From positions 744,001 to 808,000 of the forward strand of contig CAYUSP010000001.1 of assembly GCA_964447405.1 (NCBI GenBank): a stretch of DNA of 64,000 nucleotides, in the 5' to 3' direction. Source of the DNA: JALNZF01 sp964447405. GTDB taxonomy: Bacteria; Nitrospirota; UBA9217. The position numbers and the translations under genes were made by a program. This document shows positions 1 to 7,402 of this stretch, one piece after another. The notes beneath the pieces are model-generated. The model did no database searches. It worked only from the letters and a program-made list of their open reading frames with translations, and was not told the origin of the DNA. Position 1 is the stretch's first letter, and each line of letters begins with the position of its first letter.

Positions 1-6
1 TTGTAA

Positions 7-324
7 ATGAAGATTCGCATCAGCATCGCATTATTGGGCATGGCAGTACTCATGGCTGCAAGTATCGCAGTAGCAGCGCAGACAGCATCCGTGGAAGCGG
101 GCAAAGCGCTTTTCAACGATCCCAAACTGGGCACCAGCGGTAAAACCTGCACGACCTGTCACGTGGACGGTAAAGGTCTCGACAGAGCCGCGGCAAACAC
201 AGAACTGGAAAATACGATAAATGCCTGCATCACAAAACCGCTCAAAGGAAAAGCATTTGATGCTAAATCTCCGGAAATGAAGTCACTTGTAATGTACATT
301 AAAAGCTTGTCCGCAAAGAAGTAG
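7..324 (+). CDS. Small exported monohaem cytochrome c
   Basis: This 105-residue protein is a periplasmic electron carrier of the class I cytochrome c type. Residues 1-24 form a signal peptide with a basic start and a hydrophobic core, with probable cleavage near AVAA/Q. One haem-attachment motif CTTCH lies at residues 48-52, and Met91 or Met96 in the C-terminal helix could be the sixth iron ligand. The length and the C-terminal MxYIKSL helix are typical of small SoxX/c5-like cytochromes. The ATG is 6 bases from the window edge, so its promoter and upstream neighbours are not visible. It converges on bioD. The exact redox partner cannot be told from sequence. Confidence 0.85.
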   Translation: MKIRISIALLGMAVLMAASIAVAAQTASVEAGKALFNDPKLGTSGKTCTTCHVDGKGLDRAAANTELENTINACITKPLKGKAFDAKSPEMKSLVMYIKSLSAKK

Positions 325-362
325 TTGATAATCGGACGATAGAAGTGAATGAACCGGAGAGA

Positions 363-1061
363 TCAGGCCTTTTGCGGAATGCAACGGCCCTGATCCTGTC
401 CGCAGATCGCGTGAAGTGCATTGTCCGATAATCCTGACCCATAGGACACTGTTCCCAGAACCTTGATGCCGGACATGGCTGTGATGATATCCGGACTTGT
501 CCGCTCGGCCAACCCCTTTCGTTGCTTCTTTGCGTAATTGATCACAATGCCGATTATATCGGTTCCTCGCTCCCGAAGCGCCTGAATGGTGAGAAGTGTG
601 TGATTGATGGTGCCGAGTCCGGGCCTTGCCACGATCAGAATGGGCAAATGCAAGGCTTCAGCAAGATCAAGATACGAATAACAGTCAGTCAGCGGTACCA
701 TGATTCCACCCGCTCCTTCCACGATCATTAAATCATGCCTGGCCTTAAGCGTTCGAAACGCGGAAAGAATCCTGGGGATTTCTATTCTTTTACCATCCTG
801 CCGCGCTGCCGCAAGAGGAGCCAGAGGAAGCCTGAACCGGTATGGATTCACCAGCGTGAGCGAATCACGAACACCGGCTGAATGCTTGAGAATGGCAGCA
901 TCTTTCGGCACCAGACGCCCCGCTGAAATGCGGCAGCCTGTTTCTGCCGGTTTCATCACGCCAACATCGATCCCCTGCTTCCTGAGTGCCTTGATAATGC
1001 ACGATGCAACATAAGTCTTCCCGATTCCCGTATCAGTACCTGTAACGAATATTCCCGCCAT
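363..1061 (-). CDS. bioD: Dethiobiotin synthetase BioD
   Basis: BioD closes the ureido ring of dethiobiotin from 7,8-diaminopelargonate, CO2 and ATP, the penultimate step of biotin synthesis in the cytoplasm. The N-terminus has the family signature GIFVTGTDTGIGKT, a P-loop-like nucleotide site, and VEGAGGIMVPL in the middle is the second conserved motif. The open frame extends upstream to a GTG at 1076, but the ATG at 1061 is preceded by GAGGG at 8-base spacing and begins right at the conserved MAGIFVTG, so I chose it (232 residues). It is the last gene of the bio operon and overlaps or closely follows the SDR gene. Confidence 0.95.
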   Translation of the reverse strand: MAGIFVTGTDTGIGKTYVASCIIKALRKQGIDVGVMKPAETGCRISAGRLVPKDAAILKHSAGVRDSLTLVNPYRFRLPLAPLAAARQDGKRIEIPRILSAFRTLKARHDLMIVEGAGGIMVPLTDCYSYLDLAEALHLPILIVARPGLGTINHTLLTIQALRERGTDIIGIVINYAKKQRKGLAERTSPDIITAMSGIKVLGTVSYGSGLSDNALHAICGQDQGRCIPQKA

Positions 1062-1072
1062 TTTTATTGCCC

Positions 1073-1816
1073 TCACAGGATTCTGCTGTCCAGATTGAAA
1101 ATCTGGCCCGATACGTTCGTCATACGCGATAGATGACCGATGAATTCCGCTACCTCGCGCGAATGGGATGATCTGCCAAGCGTATTTTCGCTGATGATAA
1201 GGGTTTTCTTCTTTTCCGATACCGCGCCACTCATGTCAGTCGGCAAAAAACCAGGAAGGACGGCATTGACCTGAATATTATGCTCTCCGAGCTCCCGCGC
1301 CAGGGCTTTTGTCAATCCGATCAAACCTGCCTTGGCAGCGGCATAATTTGCCTGTCCTGCTCTTCCTTGAATACCGCTCAGGGAGGATATGTTTATAATA
1401 TGTCCACGTTTTTTTTTGATCATGCATTTTGCTACAGCACGAGCTGCATGGAAAACGCCGGACAGATTGGTATCTATGACCTCATCCCAGTCGTTCTCGC
1501 TCATATGTACTAGCAAACGGTCTTTTATTGTACCGGCATTGTTGATCAGAAGATCGATAGGTCCCCATCTGGTTATGATCTGATCAACCATCGCATTTAC
1601 TGCAGCGGAGTCTCGCAGGTCAGCGCAGCAGGTCATGGCATCACCGCCGCAGCGGATCACCTCGTCCAACACTAGTCCGGCTGCCTCAGCCTGTCCTCTG
1701 TAATGCACTGCAATCCTGTCCCCTGCTTGTCCGAAACACAGGGATAGTTCCCGTCCAAGACCTCTGGAAGCACCCGTGATCAGTATGATGCGTTTTGTTG
1801 AACATAGTGCTTCCAT
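1073..1816 (-). CDS. SDR-family 3-oxoacyl-ACP reductase-like protein in the biotin operon
   Basis: A 247-residue short-chain dehydrogenase/reductase. The NAD(P)-binding TGASRGLG motif is near residue 15, the NNAG motif near residue 92, and the catalytic Ser plus YAAAK pair lie near residues 145-165; the tail PGFLPTDMS is FabG-like. It sits between bioF and bioD with 3- and 1-base junctions, so it is almost certainly cotranscribed and translationally coupled. FabG homologues reduce 3-oxoacyl-ACP in fatty-acid synthesis; here a role in making or modifying the pimeloyl precursor is an inference. FabG-like genes do occur in some biotin clusters, but BioW already activates free pimelate, so the need for a reductase here is not obvious. 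Confidence 0.85.
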   Translation of the reverse strand: MEALCSTKRIILITGASRGLGRELSLCFGQAGDRIAVHYRGQAEAAGLVLDEVIRCGGDAMTCCADLRDSAAVNAMVDQIITRWGPIDLLINNAGTIKDRLLVHMSENDWDEVIDTNLSGVFHAARAVAKCMIKKKRGHIINISSLSGIQGRAGQANYAAAKAGLIGLTKALARELGEHNIQVNAVLPGFLPTDMSGAVSEKKKTLIISENTLGRSSHSREVAEFIGHLSRMTNVSGQIFNLDSRIL

Positions 1817-1819
1817 TTT

Positions 1820-2977
1820 CTAACTGCCCTCGGATGTCAAGCATGACGAGATGACTTCAACAGCATGGTCTATGTCATGCTCTTGATGCTCCGCGGTCAT
1901 CGTAAAGCGCAGTCTAGACGTTCCTTCGGGCACTGATGGAGGCCGTATAGCAGTTGCATAAATGCCGCGTTCATACAATGCGCGTGAAATCCGAACTGCT
2001 CTTTCATCATCACCTAGTACCAGGGGAAGGATTGGTGAAAGCGTATTCAATTCCACCATGAGGTGTTTCCTGAGACCTGCAGCAAAACGGTGCACGTTCC
2101 TCGTCAATGTAGCCCTGCGTTCAGGTTCCTGTTCAACAATATCTAGGGCCGCAGAAGACGCAGCGCAGACCGCTGGCGGCAGCGAAGTGCTGTACATGAA
2201 GCTCCGCGAACGATTTATCAGAAGATCGACAATCTCCCTGCTGGCAGCGACAAATGCTCCGAACGAACCGAGCGCCTTTCCTAGCGTGCCCATCTGTACC
2301 GGCACTCTCCCGTTCAAGCCGAAATGCTGTACAGAGCCCCGGCCGGAAATGCCCAGCACACCAGTGGCATGAGCATCATCCACCATGAGGATGGCGCCAT
2401 ATCTTTCAGCAACCAGTGCGAGGTCGGGCAGGGGGGCAATATCGCCGTCCATACTGAACACGCCATCGGTCACAATCAGTTTTCGTCTGGCATGATGATT
2501 CTTCTTCAGGATCGACTCGACCTGGTCAGTATTCCGATGGGCATAAACCAAGACATCCGCCTTGCTGAGACGGCATCCATCGATAATGCTGGCATGGTTT
2601 AGACTGTCGCTGACGATGATATCACCAGGTCCGGCCAGAACCGGAATGATCCCGGTATTGGCTGCATAACCTGAGTTGAACAAAAGAGCGGCATCGGTAT
2701 TTTTGAAGTGTGCGATTTTTTCTTCGAGTTCTTGGTGAAGCGTGGATGTTCCTGAAATCAACCGTGATGCGCCCGAACCAAAACCGTATTGTTCCATGGC
2801 CGATGCGGCTGCTTTGCGCAATGCCGGATGCTGAGCCAGACCCAGATAATCGTTGGAGCACATATTCAGCATCTTCCTGCCATTCATCATGACAGAGGCG
2901 CCTCCAGCTGAATCCATGACCATGAGGCTTCGGAAAAGGCTTTTCTTCTTCAATTGTTCAAGCTCGTATTCAAACAT
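1820..2977 (-). CDS. bioF: 8-amino-7-oxononanoate synthase BioF
   Basis: A PLP-dependent alpha-oxoamine synthase that condenses pimeloyl-CoA (or -ACP) with L-alanine to form 8-amino-7-oxononanoate. Visible family motifs are CSNDYLGL near the N-terminus, GSGASRLISG, FNSGYAANTG, SLNHASIIDG, VDDAHATGVLG and the PLP lysine in GTLGKALGSFG. The frame is open to an ATG at 3028, but the ATG at 2977 follows GGGGAGG at a short spacing and gives 385 residues, the usual BioF length; the extra 17 residues have no recognisable homology. The start at 3028, one base after the bioW stop, remains possible through translational coupling. Confidence 0.95.
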   Translation of the reverse strand: MFEYELEQLKKKSLFRSLMVMDSAGGASVMMNGRKMLNMCSNDYLGLAQHPALRKAAASAMEQYGFGSGASRLISGTSTLHQELEEKIAHFKNTDAALLFNSGYAANTGIIPVLAGPGDIIVSDSLNHASIIDGCRLSKADVLVYAHRNTDQVESILKKNHHARRKLIVTDGVFSMDGDIAPLPDLALVAERYGAILMVDDAHATGVLGISGRGSVQHFGLNGRVPVQMGTLGKALGSFGAFVAASREIVDLLINRSRSFMYSTSLPPAVCAASSAALDIVEQEPERRATLTRNVHRFAAGLRKHLMVELNTLSPILPLVLGDDERAVRISRALYERGIYATAIRPPSVPEGTSRLRFTMTAEHQEHDIDHAVEVISSCLTSEGS

Positions 2978-3029
2978 ATTCCTCCCCATGGTCAGATTTA
3001 CAGGCTCATCTGATTTGCTGCTAACCATC

Positions 3030-3854
3030 TCAATCCGTATTGATACTTTCCAGAATGTTCTCAGGCTCTAACGATCTTCGTATCGCTCCGACCGACGAAA
3101 TCAGCACGACATCCTGCTGCAGATATCTTCTTAAGGCAGACATATCGAGACCGATCCGGTCTACAAATATTGCTCTGCCTCCATGGGAATCATGCTCCGG
3201 TTTGAGAACAGGAAATCTCACGTAGCCTGTTCGCAGCGAAGCAACATAGCCGGCGAAATAATCAGAATCATCGGACCAGCACAGCTCAGCCAGGACATGG
3301 GGCGCATGCGCAACCTTGGTTGCAAGAGCCAGCGCTTCCCGAATGCGAAAGTGGGTGAGACCAGCTCCCGTGAGCATGCCATCGACCTCACCGTACGCTT
3401 CATCCGACCAGTCAAAACGGGTTGCACGCAAACCCCGCTCCTGATCAGGTTCAAGACGCCTGCCTGTTTCCGCGTCGATGATCATGGCACCACGCATGTT
3501 ACCGCCTGATGGTGCCGGTCCTCTGGCCAAACAGACCATGGCTTGATGGACGGCCGCTTGTGCTATTCCCAGACCCTGCAGCAGAGTGCTGGCTGAAGAC
3601 CTTCCGGCGGTCATGTCTGACGCATTCACCGTCACCACATCCAAGGCAGTTACCGCGCGCACAGGCAATTCTTGCAGACTTTCGATAGTTATTACGATTT
3701 GATGCGGGTGCGGGATTTTCCTTTTTGCGCGGACTGTCAGGGAGTGTACGCTCTGATCAATCTTATCAGCTGATACGACGCGCTCTGCTCCTGACACATG
3801 CTGCCCATGGTGCGCGGCGCGCATACGAATGCTGTAGAGTGTTTCGCGGTTCAT
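3030..3854 (-). CDS. bioW: 6-carboxyhexanoate-CoA ligase BioW (pimeloyl-CoA synthetase)
   Basis: BioW makes pimeloyl-CoA from free pimelate, CoA and ATP and so feeds BioF directly. The 274-residue length and the N-terminal YSIRMRAA...G-HVSGAERVV signature match the BioW family, as do RGAMIIDAETGRRLEPDQERGLRATRFDW and the C-terminal GGRAIFVD region. The gene lies 4 bases after bioB and 1 base before the longest bioF frame. Its presence implies a pimelate-dependent route; no bioC, bioH or bioA is seen in the window, so the aminotransferase step must be encoded elsewhere or done by another enzyme. Confidence 0.93.
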   Translation of the reverse strand: MNRETLYSIRMRAAHHGQHVSGAERVVSADKIDQSVHSLTVRAKRKIPHPHQIVITIESLQELPVRAVTALDVVTVNASDMTAGRSSASTLLQGLGIAQAAVHQAMVCLARGPAPSGGNMRGAMIIDAETGRRLEPDQERGLRATRFDWSDEAYGEVDGMLTGAGLTHFRIREALALATKVAHAPHVLAELCWSDDSDYFAGYVASLRTGYVRFPVLKPEHDSHGGRAIFVDRIGLDMSALRRYLQQDVVLISSVGAIRRSLEPENILESINTD

Positions 3855-3858
3855 GGTT

Positions 3859-4830
3859 TTAAATGGTCAATTCCAGATCCCTGACCATATTCAGGTCCTG
3901 TTCTGGATCGAGGCCATTGGTAGTAAGATAATTGCCGATCATAAATCCGTCCGCACCAGCCGCAAAAATCAGCGGATGCAGGTTGCCAAGCGCGGCCCCT
4001 CTGCCGGCGCAGACTCTGATCTCTTTATCGGGCAGGAGCAGACGGAACATCGCGATGGAGTGAAGCGCCTCAAGAGGAGTAATTGCACGGCATGCCTCGA
4101 GCGGCGTGCCTGGTATAGGCATGAGGAAATTCAGCGGTATTGAATCAACTCCGAGTCCCCGCAGCGTTATGGCCATGCTGATCCTGTCCTGCATGCTTTC
4201 ACCCATACCAAGTATGCCTCCGCTGCAGACCGACAAACCCGCTGAGATCGCATCGCGAAGCACGGTGAGTCGGTCATCGAACGTATGCGTCGAACAGATG
4301 CTGCTGAAGAACTCCTTCGATGTCTCGATATTGTGATGATAGCGTTTGAGGCCCGCTTGCTTCAGGATCAGCAGCTGGTCGCGGGATAGCGTACCGAGTG
4401 TGGCGCACGGAGCAAGGCCAATGGCTTTGACACGCCTGACACCTTCTGCAATCCTCTCCAAATCTCCCCGTGAATCGACGTTTCTTCCGCTCGTGACAAT
4501 GCAGAAACGGCCCGCACGGTTTTTTTTCGCGCTTTCCGCGGATCGAACCATCTCATCCACGGGAATGAGCGGGTACACTGGTGCTTTCGTGGAGTGATGC
4601 ATGGACTGTGCGCAATAGGCACAGTCCTCGCTGCATGCCCCGGATTTTGCGTTGATGATCGAGCAGATATCAACCCGGTTGCCACGGTAATGTTCGCGTA
4701 TCCGCCCGGCGCTGGCCAGGAGGTCCCAAAGGTCCGGACCTTTTGCACTAGCCAGTTCAAAAGCGGAATCGCGATCAAGGGAGCCACCTTCCAGAATAAT
4801 ATCCGTGATGTGATGAATAGTGTCTCTCAT
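3859..4830 (-). CDS. bioB: Biotin synthase BioB
   Basis: A radical SAM enzyme that inserts sulfur into dethiobiotin to make biotin. The radical SAM cluster motif is SGACSEDCAYCAQS (Cx3Cx2C), and the later conserved regions HHNIETS, GGILGMGES and the C-terminal GANGFM-like GADGFMIGNYLTT are present. Two ATGs compete: 4842 has no ribosome site and would sit at the predicted transcript start, whereas 4830 is preceded by GAGGAAA at about 6 bases and follows a 14-base leader, so I chose 4830 (323 residues). It is the first gene of the bio operon and is probably repressed by BirA at the operator just upstream. Confidence 0.96.
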   Translation of the reverse strand: MRDTIHHITDIILEGGSLDRDSAFELASAKGPDLWDLLASAGRIREHYRGNRVDICSIINAKSGACSEDCAYCAQSMHHSTKAPVYPLIPVDEMVRSAESAKKNRAGRFCIVTSGRNVDSRGDLERIAEGVRRVKAIGLAPCATLGTLSRDQLLILKQAGLKRYHHNIETSKEFFSSICSTHTFDDRLTVLRDAISAGLSVCSGGILGMGESMQDRISMAITLRGLGVDSIPLNFLMPIPGTPLEACRAITPLEALHSIAMFRLLLPDKEIRVCAGRGAALGNLHPLIFAAGADGFMIGNYLTTNGLDPEQDLNMVRDLELTI

Positions 4831-4850
4831 AGGTTTCCTCATTATTCTTT

Positions 4851-4880
4851 ATAATTAACTCATGGGACTTCAAATGTCAA
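4851..4880 (-). promoter_or_regulatory. Promoter of the bio operon
   Basis: On the minus strand an exact TTGACA (4880-4875) is followed after 18 bases by AATTAT (4856-4851, four of six matches). The predicted transcript start near 4844 leaves a short leader containing GAGGAAA for the bioB ATG at 4830. The -35 hexamer lies inside the left half of the BirA box. Confidence 0.6.
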
Positions 4881-4906
4881 CCGCTAATGTAAGGCTTGGT
4901 TAACAA
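4874..4906. promoter_or_regulatory. BirA-type biotin operator
   Basis: ATGTCAACC (4874-4882), a 15-base spacer and GGTTAACAA (4898-4906) form an imperfect inverted repeat, seven of nine bases symmetrical. The known BirA box is TTGTWAACC-N14-16-GGTTWACAA, so the right half is perfect and the left half has two mismatches. Because the left half contains the -35 box of the bio promoter, biotinyl-AMP-bound BirA should block RNA polymerase. The birA gene itself is not in the window. Confidence 0.75.
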
Positions 4907-5088
4907 TAAATACGCCGCCTTGTTCTCTTGACATAGGTAGGCTTACAGCAGGGTGAGCTCTACGCTCACAGGTCACGCTGCATACACCTAGTGTAATCCG
5001 AATTATTGAGATCTTTTTTGATCTGATCCCTCCATGGCATCTTGTATGAGCTTACTTGACATAGAGATTTTCGGTGGACAGCGTTTTT

Positions 5089-5117
5089 TTGCCTTTTGCA
5101 GCACTCAGATGTATAAT
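5089..5117 (+). promoter_or_regulatory. Promoter of the penicillin-binding protein gene
   Basis: TTGCCT (5089-5094), 17 bases, then a perfect TATAAT (5112-5117). The expected start of transcription is at or next to the ATG at 5123, and no ribosome-binding site is visible, so the mRNA may be leaderless. An exact TTGACA at 5056-5061 has no partner -10. The upstream stretch also holds a hairpin GTGAGC/GCTCAC at 4953-4969 of unknown role. Confidence 0.5.
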
Positions 5118-5122
5118 GCGCC

Positions 5123-7123
5123 ATGCGTAAAGACACACCATTTCTGCTCTACCTCTTCCTCACCCTGACTGTGGTGCTGATCGGAGGCGGTACAGGTTTT
5201 GCAATCTTTTCCCTCTGGGACCTGCCCGAAGTCAACACACTCGAGCAATACAAACCGAGCATTACCTCACGGGTTTATTCGGAGAACAACACGCTGCTCG
5301 CGGAGTTTTTCATCGAAAACCGGACACCTGTTTCTCTTTCAGAAGTGCCTGATTTGCTTATCAAGGCGCTTATTGCCACGGAAGATGCGAGGTTCTACAG
5401 CCATTATGGACTTGATCCGAGGGGCATCATGCGTGCGCTCTCCCGAAACATCCGCGCGGGGAAAGTTTTAGAAGGCGGCAGCACGCTGACACAGCAGCTG
5501 GCCAAGATCCTCTTTCTTACACCTGAACGCAGCTTTTCGCGCAAGATCAAGGAAATGATACTTGCGCTCAGTATAGAGCAACGATACACAAAACAGGAAA
5601 TTCTCACCCTGTATCTGAATCAGATCTATTTCGGCAACGGCGCCTACGGTATTGAAGCGGCAGCGCGCATTTATTTCGGCAAATCCGCCAAGGCGCTCTC
5701 CATAGCGGAATGCGCCCTGCTCGCGGGCCTCCCACGTTCTCCAAAACACTATTCCCCCTTCAAGTCTCCGCAGAGCGCACTGGCGCGTCGCTCCTACGTT
5801 TTGAACCGCATGATTTCCGCCGACATCATCACCCGGATACAGGCGGACGAAGCAAACCGTACGCGGCTGCCTGTCCATCTCTCCCTTAAGACCGAAGGCC
5901 CGGCTCCCTACTTCGTGGAATACGTCAGACAGCGTGTGGAAGAACGCTTTGGATCGAGCATCCTTTACTCCGGCGGTTTGAATATCTTCACAACCGTGAA
6001 TGACGAACTCCAGCAATACGCTGAACTGGCCGTGGCCTCGGGCCTCCTGAAGATCGAGGCAAGGAACCCGGCGCCGCCAGGCTCCACGCTTCAGGCCTCG
6101 CTTATGGCCATCGAACCTTCGACCGGGCGCATTCGTGCGATGGTCGGCGGACGAGACTATGTCCGGAGCCAGTTCAACCGTGCATCGCAGGCGTACCGGC
6201 AGCCGGGCTCCGCTTTCAAGCCGATCATCTATGCTGCTGCCCTGGACAAGGGCTTTGGCGCATCCGATCTTCTTGATGATTCACCCCTGTCGATCATGCT
6301 GGACCGGAATAAGAACTGGGACCCGGAAAACTTTACCCGGACTTATCAGGGCGCGGTCACCCTTCGCAAGGCGCTTCTCCAATCACTCAATGTGCCGACT
6401 ATCAGGCTATTGGAAAAGGTAGGTATTCATGAGACCATCCAGTATGCCAGGAAGCTGGGTGTGAAAAGTCCACTGGGCCCCTATTTATCGCTGGCGCTCG
6501 GGTCCTCGGACATGACTCTCTCTGAACTCACCGCTTTGTACTCCGTATTTGCCAACCACGGCATAAAGCTGGGCCCCATCTCCATTCTCATGATCACCGA
6601 CAGCACCGGCCGTATCCTGTATTCAAACGACGCAATACCTGCACAGGTCATCAAGCCGGAAACAGCTTTTCTGACCACTTACCTGCTTAAAGGCGCGATC
6701 GATCAGGGAACGGGGTGGAAAGCACGCGAACTTGGGAGGCCTGCAGCAGGAAAGACCGGTACGACAAATGATTACCGCGACGCATGGTTCATAGGCTACA
6801 CACCCGGCCTGGTAGCCGGGGTCTGGGTTGGATATGACAACCAGACCAGCATCGGGCCGAAAGAGACCGGCGCACGCGCTGCGCTTCCCATCTGGCTCGA
6901 CTTCATGAAAAAAGCGCACAGCAACCGTGATATCGAGGATTTCATCGCTCCCGAGAACATCCTGTTCAAGCAGGTCGATCCCCGCACAGGAATGCTCAGC
7001 ACCGAGAACTGCAGGCAGTCCATTCGAGAAGCCTACCTGCCCGGTACGGAGCCCCGGCGATATTGCGATGAAACCAATGCGGCATTCATTGAAGAGCTGC
7101 TCATTCAGGATGAAGCGCCTTAG
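5123..7123 (+). CDS. Class A penicillin-binding protein 1A family (glycosyltransferase/transpeptidase)
   Basis: A bifunctional peptidoglycan synthase of 666 residues. A single N-terminal membrane helix (about residues 8-30) anchors it in the inner membrane. The GT51 glycosyltransferase domain spans about residues 55-225, with catalytic Glu87 in ATEDARFY, the GGSTLTQQLAK motif and the FGNGAYGIEAAA motif. The transpeptidase domain follows, with the nucleophile Ser363 in SAFK, the SLN triad and K544-T-G. The length is shorter than E. coli MrcA (about 850), lacking the OB insert, and is usual for PBP1A-like proteins outside Gammaproteobacteria. It is monocistronic and followed by tRNA-Gly. Confidence 0.95.
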   Translation: MRKDTPFLLYLFLTLTVVLIGGGTGFAIFSLWDLPEVNTLEQYKPSITSRVYSENNTLLAEFFIENRTPVSLSEVPDLLIKALIATEDARFYSHYGLDPRGIMRALSRNIRAGKVLEGGSTLTQQLAKILFLTPERSFSRKIKEMILALSIEQRYTKQEILTLYLNQIYFGNGAYGIEAAARIYFGKSAKALSIAECALLAGLPRSPKHYSPFKSPQSALARRSYVLNRMISADIITRIQADEANRTRLPVHLSLKTEGPAPYFVEYVRQRVEERFGSSILYSGGLNIFTTVNDELQQYAELAVASGLLKIEARNPAPPGSTLQASLMAIEPSTGRIRAMVGGRDYVRSQFNRASQAYRQPGSAFKPIIYAAALDKGFGASDLLDDSPLSIMLDRNKNWDPENFTRTYQGAVTLRKALLQSLNVPTIRLLEKVGIHETIQYARKLGVKSPLGPYLSLALGSSDMTLSELTALYSVFANHGIKLGPISILMITDSTGRILYSNDAIPAQVIKPETAFLTTYLLKGAIDQGTGWKARELGRPAAGKTGTTNDYRDAWFIGYTPGLVAGVWVGYDNQTSIGPKETGARAALPIWLDFMKKAHSNRDIEDFIAPENILFKQVDPRTGMLSTENCRQSIREAYLPGTEPRRYCDETNAAFIEELLIQDEAP

Positions 7124-7145
7124 TATTAGAAAAGGTAATTTTATA

Positions 7146-7174
7146 TTGACAATGAAATACCACTTTGTTATATT
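7146..7174 (+). promoter_or_regulatory. Promoter of tRNA-Gly
   Basis: An exact TTGACA (7146-7151), a 17-base spacer and TATATT (7169-7174) lie 36 bases upstream of the tRNA, leaving a 5' leader of about 30 bases. Confidence 0.75.
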
Positions 7175-7210
7175 TGCCCAGTCAAACAGCCGGGAATTTA
7201 TCGGCTGAAT

Positions 7211-7286
7211 GCGGGTGTAGCTCAGCTGGTAGAGCGCGACCTTGCCAAGGTTGAGGTCACGGGTTCGAATCCCGCCACCCGCTCCA
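7211..7286 (+). tRNA. tRNA-Gly (anticodon GCC)
   Basis: A full cloverleaf can be drawn: acceptor stem GCGGGTG/CACCCGC, a D-arm GCTCAGCTGGTAGAGC, the anticodon arm CGACC-TTGCCAA-GGTTG with anticodon GCC, and a T-arm ACGGG-TTCGAAT-CCCGC. The 3' CCA is encoded (7284-7286). It has its own promoter and terminator. Confidence 0.97.
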
Positions 7287-7294
7287 TTCAAAAC

Positions 7295-7330
7295 AAAGGA
7301 GTCAGTCATGGAGACTGACTCCTTTTTATT
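7295..7330 (+). terminator. Rho-independent terminator after tRNA-Gly
   Basis: A 10-bp perfect stem GGAGTCAGTC/GACTGACTCC with a short ATGGA loop is followed by TTTTTATTTT. It ends the tRNA-Gly transcript 10 bases after the CCA end. Confidence 0.93.
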
Positions 7331-7402
7331 TTATTGTTTTCTATTTTTGGAATTGCCACAAGGAGATTTTCATTGACCGGTTGAAATGTTGTGCCGGGTG
7401 GA

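Noticed and set aside
361..393. A hairpin GATCAGGCC/GGCCCTGATC at the end of bioD
   Set aside because: It spans the stop codon and lacks a following T-run, so it is not a convincing terminator.
4953..4969. Hairpin GTGAGC/GCTCAC between bioB and the penicillin-binding protein gene as a small RNA or riboswitch
   Set aside because: Six base pairs only, with no conserved riboswitch core or terminator beside it.
6623..7309. A minus-strand frame with GGGIRTRDLNLGKVALYQLSYTR-like start (shown in part) across tRNA-Gly
   Set aside because: This is the well-known translation of a tRNA gene in the wrong frame; the DNA is tRNA-Gly on the plus strand.
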